NCBI RefSeq assembly: GCF_918698245.1
Contig: NZ_CAKKMS010000012.1
Coordinates: forward strand, 1-64,000
DNA length: 64,000 nt
Direction of reading: 5' to 3'
Source of the DNA: Pedobacter sp. Bi126
GTDB lineage: Bacteria > Bacteroidota > Bacteroidia > Sphingobacteriales > Sphingobacteriaceae
The position numbers and the translations under genes were made by a program. Each line of letters opens with the position of its first letter. The first letter of the stretch is position 1. This document shows, piece after piece, positions 1 through 7,652 of this stretch. Under the pieces are notes generated by a model. It was not told where the DNA came from. It did no database searches and worked only from the letters and a program-made list of their open reading frames with translations.

Positions 1-101
1 CAGCAGCAATGTTGAAGGGTTTTCTTCGTTTAAAAGCATTTTATAGCCATGCCTATCTTGTTTTCACCATTAAGGAGTTAAGATGGGTTAAGGCACTGCT
101 C

Positions 102-127
102 CCGCTGATTATGCTGATCTCCGCTGA
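102..127. repeat. CGCTGAT-type short tandem repeat
   Basis: Three imperfect units (CGCTGATTAT, GCTGATCTC, CGCTGAG) lie in tandem with a 9-10 base period. Runs of this kind are common between genes in Bacteroidota. No function is implied by the sequence. Confidence 0.5.
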
Positions 128-150
128 GTTTTTACACCTTCCGTCCCAGG

Positions 151-253
151 TTCAATAGCCGTGATGGCAGCGGAAATCCCTTTTGGGCAGCGGTAGATTG
201 TCTATCCCAAGGGTTTCCAAAAAGGATTGCAGCGTACAGCAGGACGGAACCGA
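151..253. repeat. Dispersed Bacteroidota intergenic repeat, copy 1
   Basis: This block contains paired segments GCAGCGGAAATCC and AAAAAGGATTGCAGCG around an internal palindromic part, ending in GTACAGCAGGAC. Its reverse complement begins GTCCTGCTGTACGCTG, which resembles GTCCGGCTGTACACTG at 43800, so both belong to one degenerate family. No protein is encoded. Confidence 0.5.
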
Positions 254-439
254 ACCTATATGTTACTGTTACTGCGCTCCTAATAACAAACCGAAGAGTA
301 AGCGCTCTATATTTCTTCCATAAACGCTTTGTGTACAATAAATAAAACCATTTGTGCCATTGTTGATAATTTTAGCCACATTTAAAACTGATTTAGCGCT
401 AAATATGTTAATATCACAAGGTTTGCCACAATATTTGGT

Positions 440-447
440 TATCTTTG
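440..447 (+). promoter_or_regulatory. TAnnTTTG -7 box of desaturase gene
   Basis: TATCTTTG fits the Bacteroidota -7 consensus TAnnTTTG and ends 27 bases before the ATG at 475. A TTTG at 422-425 is only 14 bases upstream of the box, closer than the usual -33 spacing, so only the -7 box is convincing. Confidence 0.5.
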
Positions 448-474
448 TTTTTAACAAAAATATAAGTATAAGTA

Positions 475-1455
475 ATGAGTTTTTTTGCAGATAAAAGAAG
501 GGAAGTAATGTTGCATATTGAAAAATATATGCTGGAGTCGATGGGAACTTATTTGAAACCAATCGATACCAACTGGCAACCTTCTGATTTTTTACCAGAT
601 TCTACTAGTGAAACATTTTATCAAGATGTAAGAATTTTGAGGGATAACGCAAAAGATCTTTCTTACGATTTAGTGGCCGTTTTAATTGGCGATACCATTA
701 CTGAAGAAGCTTTACCAACATACGAATCGTGGTTAGCCATGGTTGATGGACATAGTAGGGACGAAGAAGGTGGCTGGATGAAATGGGTTCGCCATTGGAC
801 TGCAGAAGAAAATCGTCATGGTGATTTGTTAAATAAATATTTATACCTATCAGGCCGTGTAGATATGCGCCAAATGGAAATTTCTACACAGTATCTTATT
901 GCTGATGGTTTCGATATTGGTACCGGGCATGATCCATACCGTAACTTTATCTACACTTCTTTTCAAGAATTGGCTACCAATGTATCGCACAGAAGAGTAG
1001 CTTCTTTGGCTAAAAAAGATGGTGATACGTTATTATCTAGAATGTGTGGTGTAATTGCGTCAGACGAGGCCAGACATGCAAAAGCTTATAAAGATTTCAT
1101 GAACCGTATTTTTGAGGTTGATCCTAATGAAGCAATGTTGGCTTTCGAAGATATGATGCGTAAGAAAATTGTAATGCCAGCCCATTTCTTACGTGAGGTA
1201 GGTTTGAAAATTGGCCAAACATTTGGTCACTTTACAGATGCTGCGCAACGTTTAGGTGTTTATACTGCGGTTGATTATGTTGAAATTATGCAACAGTTGA
1301 TTGAAGACTGGAAAATTGAGGGTATGCGCGATTTAAATGAAGCTGGTGAAAAAGCCCGTGATTATATTATGGCTTTACCTTCACGTTTATTACGTGTTGC
1401 CGAGCGAATGAAAAACCCTACTATAGACTATAAATTTACCTGGATTGCTGGTTAG
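475..1455 (+). CDS. Acyl-ACP desaturase (di-iron)
   Basis: A soluble di-iron enzyme of the stearoyl-ACP desaturase family, which puts a cis double bond into acyl chains carried on acyl carrier protein. The two iron-binding motifs are visible: EENRH at residues 111-115 and DEARH at 197-201, plus a glutamate pair near residue 77. At 326 residues it fits the family and has no signal peptide or membrane helix. The first ATG is taken because a TAnnTTTG box lies 27 bases upstream; Met12 is a possible alternative. It is a single-gene unit ending in a hairpin shared with icmF. The chain-length preference cannot be read from sequence. Confidence 0.9.
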   Translation: MSFFADKRREVMLHIEKYMLESMGTYLKPIDTNWQPSDFLPDSTSETFYQDVRILRDNAKDLSYDLVAVLIGDTITEEALPTYESWLAMVDGHSRDEEGGWMKWVRHWTAEENRHGDLLNKYLYLSGRVDMRQMEISTQYLIADGFDIGTGHDPYRNFIYTSFQELATNVSHRRVASLAKKDGDTLLSRMCGVIASDEARHAKAYKDFMNRIFEVDPNEAMLAFEDMMRKKIVMPAHFLREVGLKIGQTFGHFTDAAQRLGVYTAVDYVEIMQQLIEDWKIEGMRDLNEAGEKARDYIMALPSRLLRVAERMKNPTIDYKFTWIAG

Positions 1456-1487
1456 ATTTTTGAATCTTTAGTTAATAAAATTATATG

Positions 1488-1517
1488 AGCCCTTATCAAA
1501 TCGATAAGGGCTTTTTT
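1488..1517. terminator. Terminator between convergent desaturase and icmF
   Basis: Ten-base-pair stem AGCCCTTATC / GATAAGGGCT with a five-base loop, followed on the plus strand by six T. It clearly serves the desaturase gene and probably also stops icmF transcripts running the other way. Confidence 0.85.
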
Positions 1518-1518
1518 A

Positions 1519-4500
1519 TTACATGTTTCTTCTGTATTGGCCACCAACTTCGTAAAGCGCCTTGCTGATCTGGCCCAATGAACATACCTTACAAACCTCC
1601 ATGAGCTGTTCGAAGATGTTGTCGCCGGCAATAGCCGATTTTTGAAGTTGTTTCAAGAGATCTGGAGCACGATCTGCATTTCGGTCCTGGAATTTTTGTA
1701 ATGCCGAAATCTGATATTGTTTTTCGTCTTCTGTAGCGCGGATTACCTCACCAGGAACAATAGTAGGTGAACCATTCTTGTTTAAAAAGGTATTTACGCC
1801 TACAATAGGATATTCGCCTGTATGTTTAAGCGTTTCGTAATACAGACTTTCTTCCTGAATTTTTCCGCGCTGGTACATCGTTTCCATCGCACCCAATACC
1901 CCACCACGATCGTTGATGCGTTTAAATTCGGCAAGTACAGCATCTTCTACCAGATCAGTTAATTCTTCGATGACGAAAGCACCTTGTAAAGGATTTTCAT
2001 TCTTTGCTAGCCCCAATTCTCTGTTGATAATCAATTGGATCGCCATAGCCCTTCTTACAGATTCTTCTGTAGGCGTTGTAATGGCTTCATCATAAGCATT
2101 GGTATGTAACGAATTACAGTTGTCGTAAATGGCATAAAGGGCCTGTAAAGTCGTACGGATATCATTAAAATCAATTTCCTGTGCATGTAACGAACGGCCA
2201 GAAGTTTGGATGTGGTATTTAAGCTTCTGCGAGCGGTCATTTCCCTTGTATTTATTCTTGATGGCTTTGGCCCAAATTCTTCTGGCTACGCGACCGATAA
2301 CGGCGTACTCCGGATCGATTCCATTAGAGAAGAAGAAAGACAGGTTAGGGGCAAAATCATCGATGTGCATGCCTCTGCTCAAATAATATTCTACAAAGGT
2401 AAATCCATTGCTTAAAGTGAAGGCCAGCTGGGAAATTGGATTAGCACCTGCTTCTGCAATATGATAGCCCGAAATGGATACCGAGTAGAAGTTCCTCACT
2501 TTTTCCTCTATGAAATATTTCTGGATATCGCCCATCATCCTCAAGGCAAATTCTGTAGAAAATATACAGGTATTTTGTGCCTGATCTTCCTTTAAAATAT
2601 CAGCCTGAACGGTTCCCCTAACTGAGTTAATGGCTTTAGCCCTGATCTGGGCATAAATATCGGCAGGTAAAACCTGATCTCCTGTAAGGCCCAAAAGCAT
2701 TAAACCTAAGCCATTGTTTCCTTCTGGTAATGCGCCATTATAGGTTGGCCTCGGTATATTTTTTGCTTTATAGATTGCATCAATTTTAGCTTCAACTTCC
2801 TTAGTTAAATCGTTTTCGATAATGTATTTTTCGCATTGCTGATCGATTGCTGCATTCATGAAAAAGCCCAGTAACATCGGAGCAGGACCGTTAATGGTCA
2901 TGGATACCGAAGTGGATGGGGCACAAAGATCAAAACCCGAATAGAGTTTTTTAGCATCGTCCAAAGTGGCAATACTTACACCCGAGTTTCCGATTTTGCC
3001 ATAAATATCAGGACGAATGTGCGGATCTTCTCCATAAAGGGTAACAGAATCAAAGGCAGTAGATAAGCGGTGTGCGGGCTGACCTAAAGAAACATAATGA
3101 AAACGTTTATTGGTTCTTTCAGGCCCACCTTCCCCAGCAAACATCCGTGTCGGATCTTCGCCTTCTCTTTTTAACGGAAATACACCTGCTGCATAAGGAA
3201 ATTCGCCTGGAAGATTTTCGGTTAGCAACCATCTTAAAATATCACCCCAATCTTCATATCTTGGCAAAGACACTTTAGGGATATTCAGTTTTGAAAGTGA
3301 TTCGTAAAATAAAGGTTGTTTAATCTCTTTATCGCGGACTTTATAAATGAAAAACTCTTCTTTGTAAGCTCTTTTGGTATCTGGCCATTGGCGCAATAAA
3401 CGCCTGCATTCGCCATCTAATTGTTCCTCGAAGAAAGAGTATGTTGCATTTAAGCTTTTTAACACCCCGTCCGGCGGAGACCCTCGTAGGAAGGGGGAAT
3501 TAATATCACCGGCCAAATCGATTACACCTTTCAATTGATACATTTTCCGGGCAATGGTAGCCTGTTTATCTACCCATTCGTTATACATCTGACTCGATTC
3601 GGCAATTTCTGCCAGGTAACGGATGCGATCGGGTGGTATGATATAAATCTTCTCTGATTGGTCGGAAGTGAGTTCCATTTTAGCCTTGAAATCGGTTCCG
3701 GTTTTTACCTTAATTTGCTCCATTAATGCCACAAAGAGGTTATTCATTCCCGGATCGTTAAATTGCGATGCCATGGTTCCATAAACAGGAATTTCATCAT
3801 CTTTCGCATCAAAAATATTGTGGTTGCGTTTGTATTGTTTGCGCACATCTCTCAGTGCATCTAATGCACCTCTTTTATCAAATTTGTTAATGGCTACCAG
3901 ATCAGCGAAATCTAACATGTCGATTTTCTCCAACTGTGTAGCTGCACCAAATTCAGGGGTCATTACGTATAGGGAAACATCACAGTGTTCGGTAATTTCG
4001 GTATCCGACTGGCCAATTCCAGAGGTTTCTACAATAATTAAATCGTAACCTGCGGCTTTGCAGATATCGATACTTTCCTGAACGTTTTTGGATAGTGCAA
4101 GGTTGGCCTGCCGGGTGGCTAAAGAACGCATGTAAACCCTCGGGTTATTGATAGCATTCATTCGGATACGATCGCCCAATAAAGCGCCGCCTGTTTTTCT
4201 TTTGGAAGGATCGACAGAGATAATCGCTAATGTTTTATCTTTCACTTCTACCAGGAAACGGCGGACAAGCTCATCTACCAGTGATGATTTTCCGGCTCCG
4301 CCCGTTCCGGTGATGCCTAAAATAGGAGCGGTGTTGTTTTTGGATAATTTTTTTAATTCATCTACAAATTTCTGTGCCCCTTCGGGATCATTTTCTGCAA
4401 CGGTAATGGCCCCGGCAATGGCTTTAATATCTTTTGTAGGAATAGTTTCGAGCTCGTTAGTGATGCTGGCTTTAGTGATGAAATCGGTTTTGATCAGCAT

Positions 4501-4914
4501 ATCGTTGATCATGCCCTGCAAACCCATCTTACGGCCATCATCTGGAGAGTAAATTTTAGAAATTCCATAAGCCTGGAGTTCTTCTATCTCTGAAGGTAAA
4601 ATTACGCCACCGCCACCTGCAAATATTTTAATGTGGCCTGATCCTCTTTCTTGCAAGAGATCATACATGTATTTAAAGTATTCAATGTGCCCGCCTTGAT
4701 AGGAAGTCATTGCAATGCCCTGAACATCTTCCTGAATGGCACAGTTTACCACTTCATCAACCGATCTGTTATGGCCAAGATGGATGACTTCAGCTCCTGA
4801 AGATTGGAGGATACGGCGCATAATATTAATGGTTGCATCGTGTCCATCAAAAAGGGAAGCGGCAGTTACAAAACGGATTTTATTTTTGGGCTTATATATT
4901 TCTACTTGTTGCAT
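1519..4914 (-). CDS. icmF: Fused isobutyryl-CoA mutase IcmF
   Basis: Adenosylcobalamin-dependent acyl-CoA mutase in which the three parts of the system are one chain. Residues about 12-140 are the B12-binding domain, with DGHDAT at 23-28 supplying the lower-ligand His25. Residues about 195-410 are the MeaB-like GTPase chaperone, with Walker A GTGGAGKSS at 203-211 and NKFD at 343-346. The rest is the linker and substrate-binding mutase barrel. Its 1131 residues are slightly longer than the roughly 1090 usual for IcmF. Family members interconvert isobutyryl- and n-butyryl-CoA; some also act on pivalyl- or isovaleryl-CoA, which sequence alone does not resolve. The extra peptide at residues 472-485 looks repeat-derived (see 3461-3501). 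Confidence 0.93.
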   Translation of the reverse strand: MQQVEIYKPKNKIRFVTAASLFDGHDATINIMRRILQSSGAEVIHLGHNRSVDEVVNCAIQEDVQGIAMTSYQGGHIEYFKYMYDLLQERGSGHIKIFAGGGGVILPSEIEELQAYGISKIYSPDDGRKMGLQGMINDMLIKTDFITKASITNELETIPTKDIKAIAGAITVAENDPEGAQKFVDELKKLSKNNTAPILGITGTGGAGKSSLVDELVRRFLVEVKDKTLAIISVDPSKRKTGGALLGDRIRMNAINNPRVYMRSLATRQANLALSKNVQESIDICKAAGYDLIIVETSGIGQSDTEITEHCDVSLYVMTPEFGAATQLEKIDMLDFADLVAINKFDKRGALDALRDVRKQYKRNHNIFDAKDDEIPVYGTMASQFNDPGMNNLFVALMEQIKVKTGTDFKAKMELTSDQSEKIYIIPPDRIRYLAEIAESSQMYNEWVDKQATIARKMYQLKGVIDLAGDINSPFLRGSPPDGVLKSLNATYSFFEEQLDGECRRLLRQWPDTKRAYKEEFFIYKVRDKEIKQPLFYESLSKLNIPKVSLPRYEDWGDILRWLLTENLPGEFPYAAGVFPLKREGEDPTRMFAGEGGPERTNKRFHYVSLGQPAHRLSTAFDSVTLYGEDPHIRPDIYGKIGNSGVSIATLDDAKKLYSGFDLCAPSTSVSMTINGPAPMLLGFFMNAAIDQQCEKYIIENDLTKEVEAKIDAIYKAKNIPRPTYNGALPEGNNGLGLMLLGLTGDQVLPADIYAQIRAKAINSVRGTVQADILKEDQAQNTCIFSTEFALRMMGDIQKYFIEEKVRNFYSVSISGYHIAEAGANPISQLAFTLSNGFTFVEYYLSRGMHIDDFAPNLSFFFSNGIDPEYAVIGRVARRIWAKAIKNKYKGNDRSQKLKYHIQTSGRSLHAQEIDFNDIRTTLQALYAIYDNCNSLHTNAYDEAITTPTEESVRRAMAIQLIINRELGLAKNENPLQGAFVIEELTDLVEDAVLAEFKRINDRGGVLGAMETMYQRGKIQEESLYYETLKHTGEYPIVGVNTFLNKNGSPTIVPGEVIRATEDEKQYQISALQKFQDRNADRAPDLLKQLQKSAIAGDNIFEQLMEVCKVCSLGQISKALYEVGGQYRRNM
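3461..3501 (-). repeat. Palindromic repeat copy inside icmF linker
   Basis: Read on the minus strand, this 41-base stretch begins AATTCCCC and ends GGGGTGTT with GAGGG in the middle. It aligns along its length with the intergenic repeat at 48695-48736 (AATTCCCC ... GAGGGG ... GGGGTGGTT). It is in frame and encodes about residues 472-485 of IcmF, the peptide NSPFLRGSPPDGV, between the GTPase and mutase domains. Confidence 0.65.
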
Positions 4915-5024
4915 ATGATAGGATTTAAAGGATCAGTATGCTCAAATAACCGATCCTTGTCCAAATATATTTGGTATGCAAATGTACTAAAATAAGGAGT
5001 TTAAACAGCGAATACCCTATACCG

Positions 5025-5388
5025 TTATGGCTTTTGGAATTACAATGAATAGCCGTTATTGTCGTAAATGGCAAACTCCCTCGTACCATAGTCAAAATTT
5101 CGAGTGGGTAACAGATTTCACATTGATCTTTTAAACTTTTCCAGAGTGTAGTTACCTCGTTTGTATTGATGTAAAGCGAACCGCTCATAATTGATTTAGG
5201 GATATTGCGATGCTTGTTTGGAGAACAAAACATAATTTCGATCTCATCTTTTCGGAGGGTTAACCAACTCAGATCGTCAAGTTTTACATCACAAGTGAAG
5301 TTTAATACTTCTGTATAAACTTTAGTGTTGCTTGCATATCATGCGATTCGAGCATGGGTGTAAGTTTGGTTGCGATGTATGTTGACAT
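5025..5388 (-). pseudogene. Broken VOC-family (glyoxalase-like) gene
   Basis: Joining three reading frames gives a complete protein of about 120 residues: MSTYIATKLTPMLESHDMQ, then YTEVLNF, then DLSWLTLRKDEIEIMFCSP, then NFDYGTREFAIYDNNGYSL. The YTEVLNF start and REFAIYDNNGY end are hallmarks of the vicinal-oxygen-chelate (glyoxalase/bleomycin-resistance) superfamily. The frame shifts once between KF and YTEV and again between CYPLE and NFDYG; each is explained by one missing base in a T or A run. A TAA at 5040-5042 then precedes FQKP and a second TAA. No intact reading frame remains. Sequencing error could explain the shifts but less easily the stop. Confidence 0.75.
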
Positions 5389-5504
5389 GATCTAAAATAA
5401 AGAAAGTAAGAAATTTAGCAAGTTATCGTCATTTTGAGTTTGAATTATGTATAAAATCAATATTGATGAATGAGAACCTGATGTATATGCCTACCTCAAG
5501 CTAC

Positions 5505-5588
5505 CGTCATTTCGAGCGGAGTGTAGCGGAGTCGAGAAATCTATGATGATAGATCTCTCCATTCCACTGCGTTCCAGTCGAGATGACG
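5505..5588. repeat. Long inverted repeat, CGTCATTTCGA family, copy 1
   Basis: The ends CGTCATTTCGA and TCGAGATGACG are near-inverse, and the inner arms GAGAAATCTA / AGATCTCTCC pair as well, giving one long imperfect hairpin. The same family occurs at 46465-46547 and as a half copy at 52874-52918. Confidence 0.8.
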
Positions 5589-5601
5589 ACTTCATTAAAG
5601 C

Positions 5602-5633
5602 AAAAAAACTATGCTGGTGGGCATAGTTTTTTT
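5602..5633 (-). terminator. Terminator of pafA-like gene
   Basis: Stem AAAAAAACTATGC / GCATAGTTTTTTT with a six-base loop. It lies just past the minus-strand stop codon at 5639; the T run follows the stem in either direction. Confidence 0.85.
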
Positions 5634-5638
5634 GTAAA

Positions 5639-7297
5639 TTATTTATTGGTGATTTCGGTGATTGGCTCCCCGACGGTTCCGTTTGGCATTTGAATATGTA
5701 GCAAAGCCGCTAAGGTTGGTGCAATATCAGTCATGTAATGTGTTTTATTAGATGCTCCGGCTTTGATTCCCCAGCCCATAAAAACCAATGGAATGTGCGA
5801 ATCGTATGGGTTCCAGTTTCCGTGTGTGGTACCTGTGCTGCCACCGTTAAACCAGTTTGGTTGTAAAACATAGTAGATATCGCCGCTTCTGCGGGCATTG
5901 TATCCATTGGTAATCATCATTTTCTGGATTTCCTGAAGTGTGCTTTGCGATATTTTAGCAATATCAACTGCATTTTGGAAACCGTCTAATCTTTTTAAGA
6001 ATTCTACAGATGCCGATTTAATTACATCGAAACTTACATCACCTTTATCGGTTTTATCATGATCGAAAATGATCTGATTGTTCTGAGATTTTAAAACCAC
6101 ATTGTTTACTTTAAATTTATCATTTAAGTAAGCATTTAATTTGTTTGCGATGTCACGGTCACTCACTACGCCTGAAGGCATTTTATTTTCTTGCATAAAG
6201 CCTGGTACATGCGCAGCACCATGATCGGCAGTTAGAAATACCGTGTAATTTCCTTTACCTACTTTTTTATCCAGGTAGTTGAAAAACGCTTCGAAATCTT
6301 TATCCAAACGTAAATAAGTATCTTCTGCTTCCACTGAGTTCGGACCATAAGCATGACCAACATAATCAGTAGATGAGCAACTTACAGCTAAGAAATCGGT
6401 AATGTTATCTTGTCCTAAATCTTCAGAAAGGATCGCTAATTTGGCAAGATCTAACGTGATGGTATTACCATAAGGCGTGCTTCTGATGACATCGAAATTT
6501 TTATCAATATTTTGGGTGAGCTGATGAGGGAATGTGCTCGATTTGCCTTCGTATGCTTTCTCATCTGCTGTGCTATTAACATAGGTATTCATTGGATACA
6601 ATGTTTCCCAGTTTTTTGCATAGAACTTGTTTGCCAATTTCAATTTATTGTAATCGGCAATCCATGTTGGTACTTCTTTCATGTAATAAGTACTGGTAAT
6701 CCAGTTTCCGGTGCTACCCTGATACCAATATGCTGCATTTGCCGCGTGGCCGGCAGGAAGGATCGAACCCCTGTCTTTTAATGAAATACCAATTACTTTA
6801 CCTCTAAAATTGGTAGCTAACCTCAGTTCATCGGTAATGGTAGTGGTTAGCATATTTTTTGGCGACATATTTCCTTCAGAAGATGGTGTACTCCCAACAG
6901 TAGATACAGAAGAATCTTCTGTACAGTATACATTCTTTTTGGTTTCAGGATCGTACCAGTCATTACCGATAATACCATGTACAGCCGGAACAGAGCCTGT
7001 GTAGATACATGTGTGGCCACAGGCAGTATAAGTTGGTGTATAAGGAATAAAAGTATTTTCTACAGAAAAACCTTCATTAATTAATCTTTTAAAGCCACCA
7101 TTGGTATAGCGGTTATAGTAGCGATATAAATAATCCCAACGCATTTGATCAACCACTAAACCAACCACCAATTTAGGACGGGCCACCTCGGTAGGGAATG
7201 CTTTAGGTTGTGCTGTGGAAGGTTTTTTAGTTTGGGCTGAGGTGATTGCGATCGAAAAAATAGAAATGGAAAAGATTAGACAGGATATTTTCTTCAT
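5639..7297 (-). CDS. pafA: PafA-type alkaline phosphatase
   Basis: Secreted zinc-dependent phosphomonoesterase of the alkaline phosphatase superfamily. A signal peptide (about residues 1-21, ending SAQ) exports it to the periplasm. Compared from memory with Elizabethkingia PafA, whose key residues are Thr79, Asn100, Lys162 and Arg164, this protein has Thr91 (in TACGH), Asn112, Lys174 and Arg176 at the same offset of 12, so it is of the PafA type rather than a diesterase. Asp50 in VVDQMRWD and the later TADHGAAH motif supply metal ligands. Length 552 fits. It appears monocistronic with a strong terminator. PafA enzymes give phosphate from many phosphomonoesters and are often not phosphate-repressed. 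Confidence 0.88.
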   Translation of the reverse strand: MKKISCLIFSISIFSIAITSAQTKKPSTAQPKAFPTEVARPKLVVGLVVDQMRWDYLYRYYNRYTNGGFKRLINEGFSVENTFIPYTPTYTACGHTCIYTGSVPAVHGIIGNDWYDPETKKNVYCTEDSSVSTVGSTPSSEGNMSPKNMLTTTITDELRLATNFRGKVIGISLKDRGSILPAGHAANAAYWYQGSTGNWITSTYYMKEVPTWIADYNKLKLANKFYAKNWETLYPMNTYVNSTADEKAYEGKSSTFPHQLTQNIDKNFDVIRSTPYGNTITLDLAKLAILSEDLGQDNITDFLAVSCSSTDYVGHAYGPNSVEAEDTYLRLDKDFEAFFNYLDKKVGKGNYTVFLTADHGAAHVPGFMQENKMPSGVVSDRDIANKLNAYLNDKFKVNNVVLKSQNNQIIFDHDKTDKGDVSFDVIKSASVEFLKRLDGFQNAVDIAKISQSTLQEIQKMMITNGYNARRSGDIYYVLQPNWFNGGSTGTTHGNWNPYDSHIPLVFMGWGIKAGASNKTHYMTDIAPTLAALLHIQMPNGTVGEPITEITNK

Positions 7298-7652
7298 TGT
7301 GTTTTAGTTAAAAGGCTAAAGTAATAACTTTTAAGTGAAGATATTTTGAAGTTTATGTAAAGATTTAGAAACTAATGCAAATTACACGCTAATCTATGTA
7401 TGTAGGATTAATTATGCGCAAACGTTTGCCTTATTGATACGAGTCAAAAAGAGGTTAATTGGTTTGATACTTTGATTTTGAAGTTTTAAAATTATTCAAA
7501 TGAGGTTAGCTATCTCATTTTTAGGGTGTTAATGAATTGTTTGAAGCTCAGAAGGGCACTCAATCGTTTGTGTAGACAAAAAAAAATAACAGCATTGTTT
7601 AATTGGTAGTTTTAATAATCAATTATAAATTAATACCTAACCTTAAAAAACT
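7298..7652. other. Divergent intergenic region, pafA / DUF3472 gene
   Basis: About 355 bases between two divergent start codons, AT-rich. It contains the palindrome GCAAACGTTTGC at 7418-7429. No small gene is evident. Confidence 0.5.
7418..7429. promoter_or_regulatory. LacI-family-like operator palindrome
   Basis: GCAAACGTTTGC is a perfect 12-base palindrome with the central CG typical of LacI-family operators. It sits 131 bases upstream of pafA and 223 bases upstream of the lectin lipoprotein gene. No LacI-type regulator gene is in the window, so its owner is unknown. Confidence 0.4.

Larger units (their letters stand above)
1..474. other. Left-edge intergenic region with repeats
   Basis: I see no convincing gene here. 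One frame is open from the window edge to a TAG at 156-158 (51 codons, hydrophobic end), but it runs through repeat DNA and resembles nothing I recognise; it could be the tail of a gene starting outside the window. The stretch holds a short GCTGAT-type repeat (102-127), a dispersed repeat (about 151-253), an AT-rich part and the promoter box of the desaturase gene. Confidence 0.5.
5389..5638. other. Intergenic region with hairpin repeat and terminator
   Basis: Between the VOC pseudogene and the phosphatase gene. It contains the inverted repeat 5505-5588 and a terminator at 5602-5633. I see no other gene. Confidence 0.5.

Noticed and set aside
1..158. Open frame reaching the left window edge as a gene fragment
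   Set aside because: 51 codons over a CGCTGAT-type repeat, with no similarity I recognise; the sequence beyond the edge is needed to decide.
269..562. 97-codon minus-strand frame at the left end
   Set aside because: It crosses the promoter and start of the desaturase gene and has an AT-driven composition (Ile/Leu/Phe/Asn).
4925..5233. 102-codon minus-strand frame as a gene in its own right
   Set aside because: It is only the middle part of the VOC pseudogene; its last 50 codons are out of frame and encode no recognisable protein.
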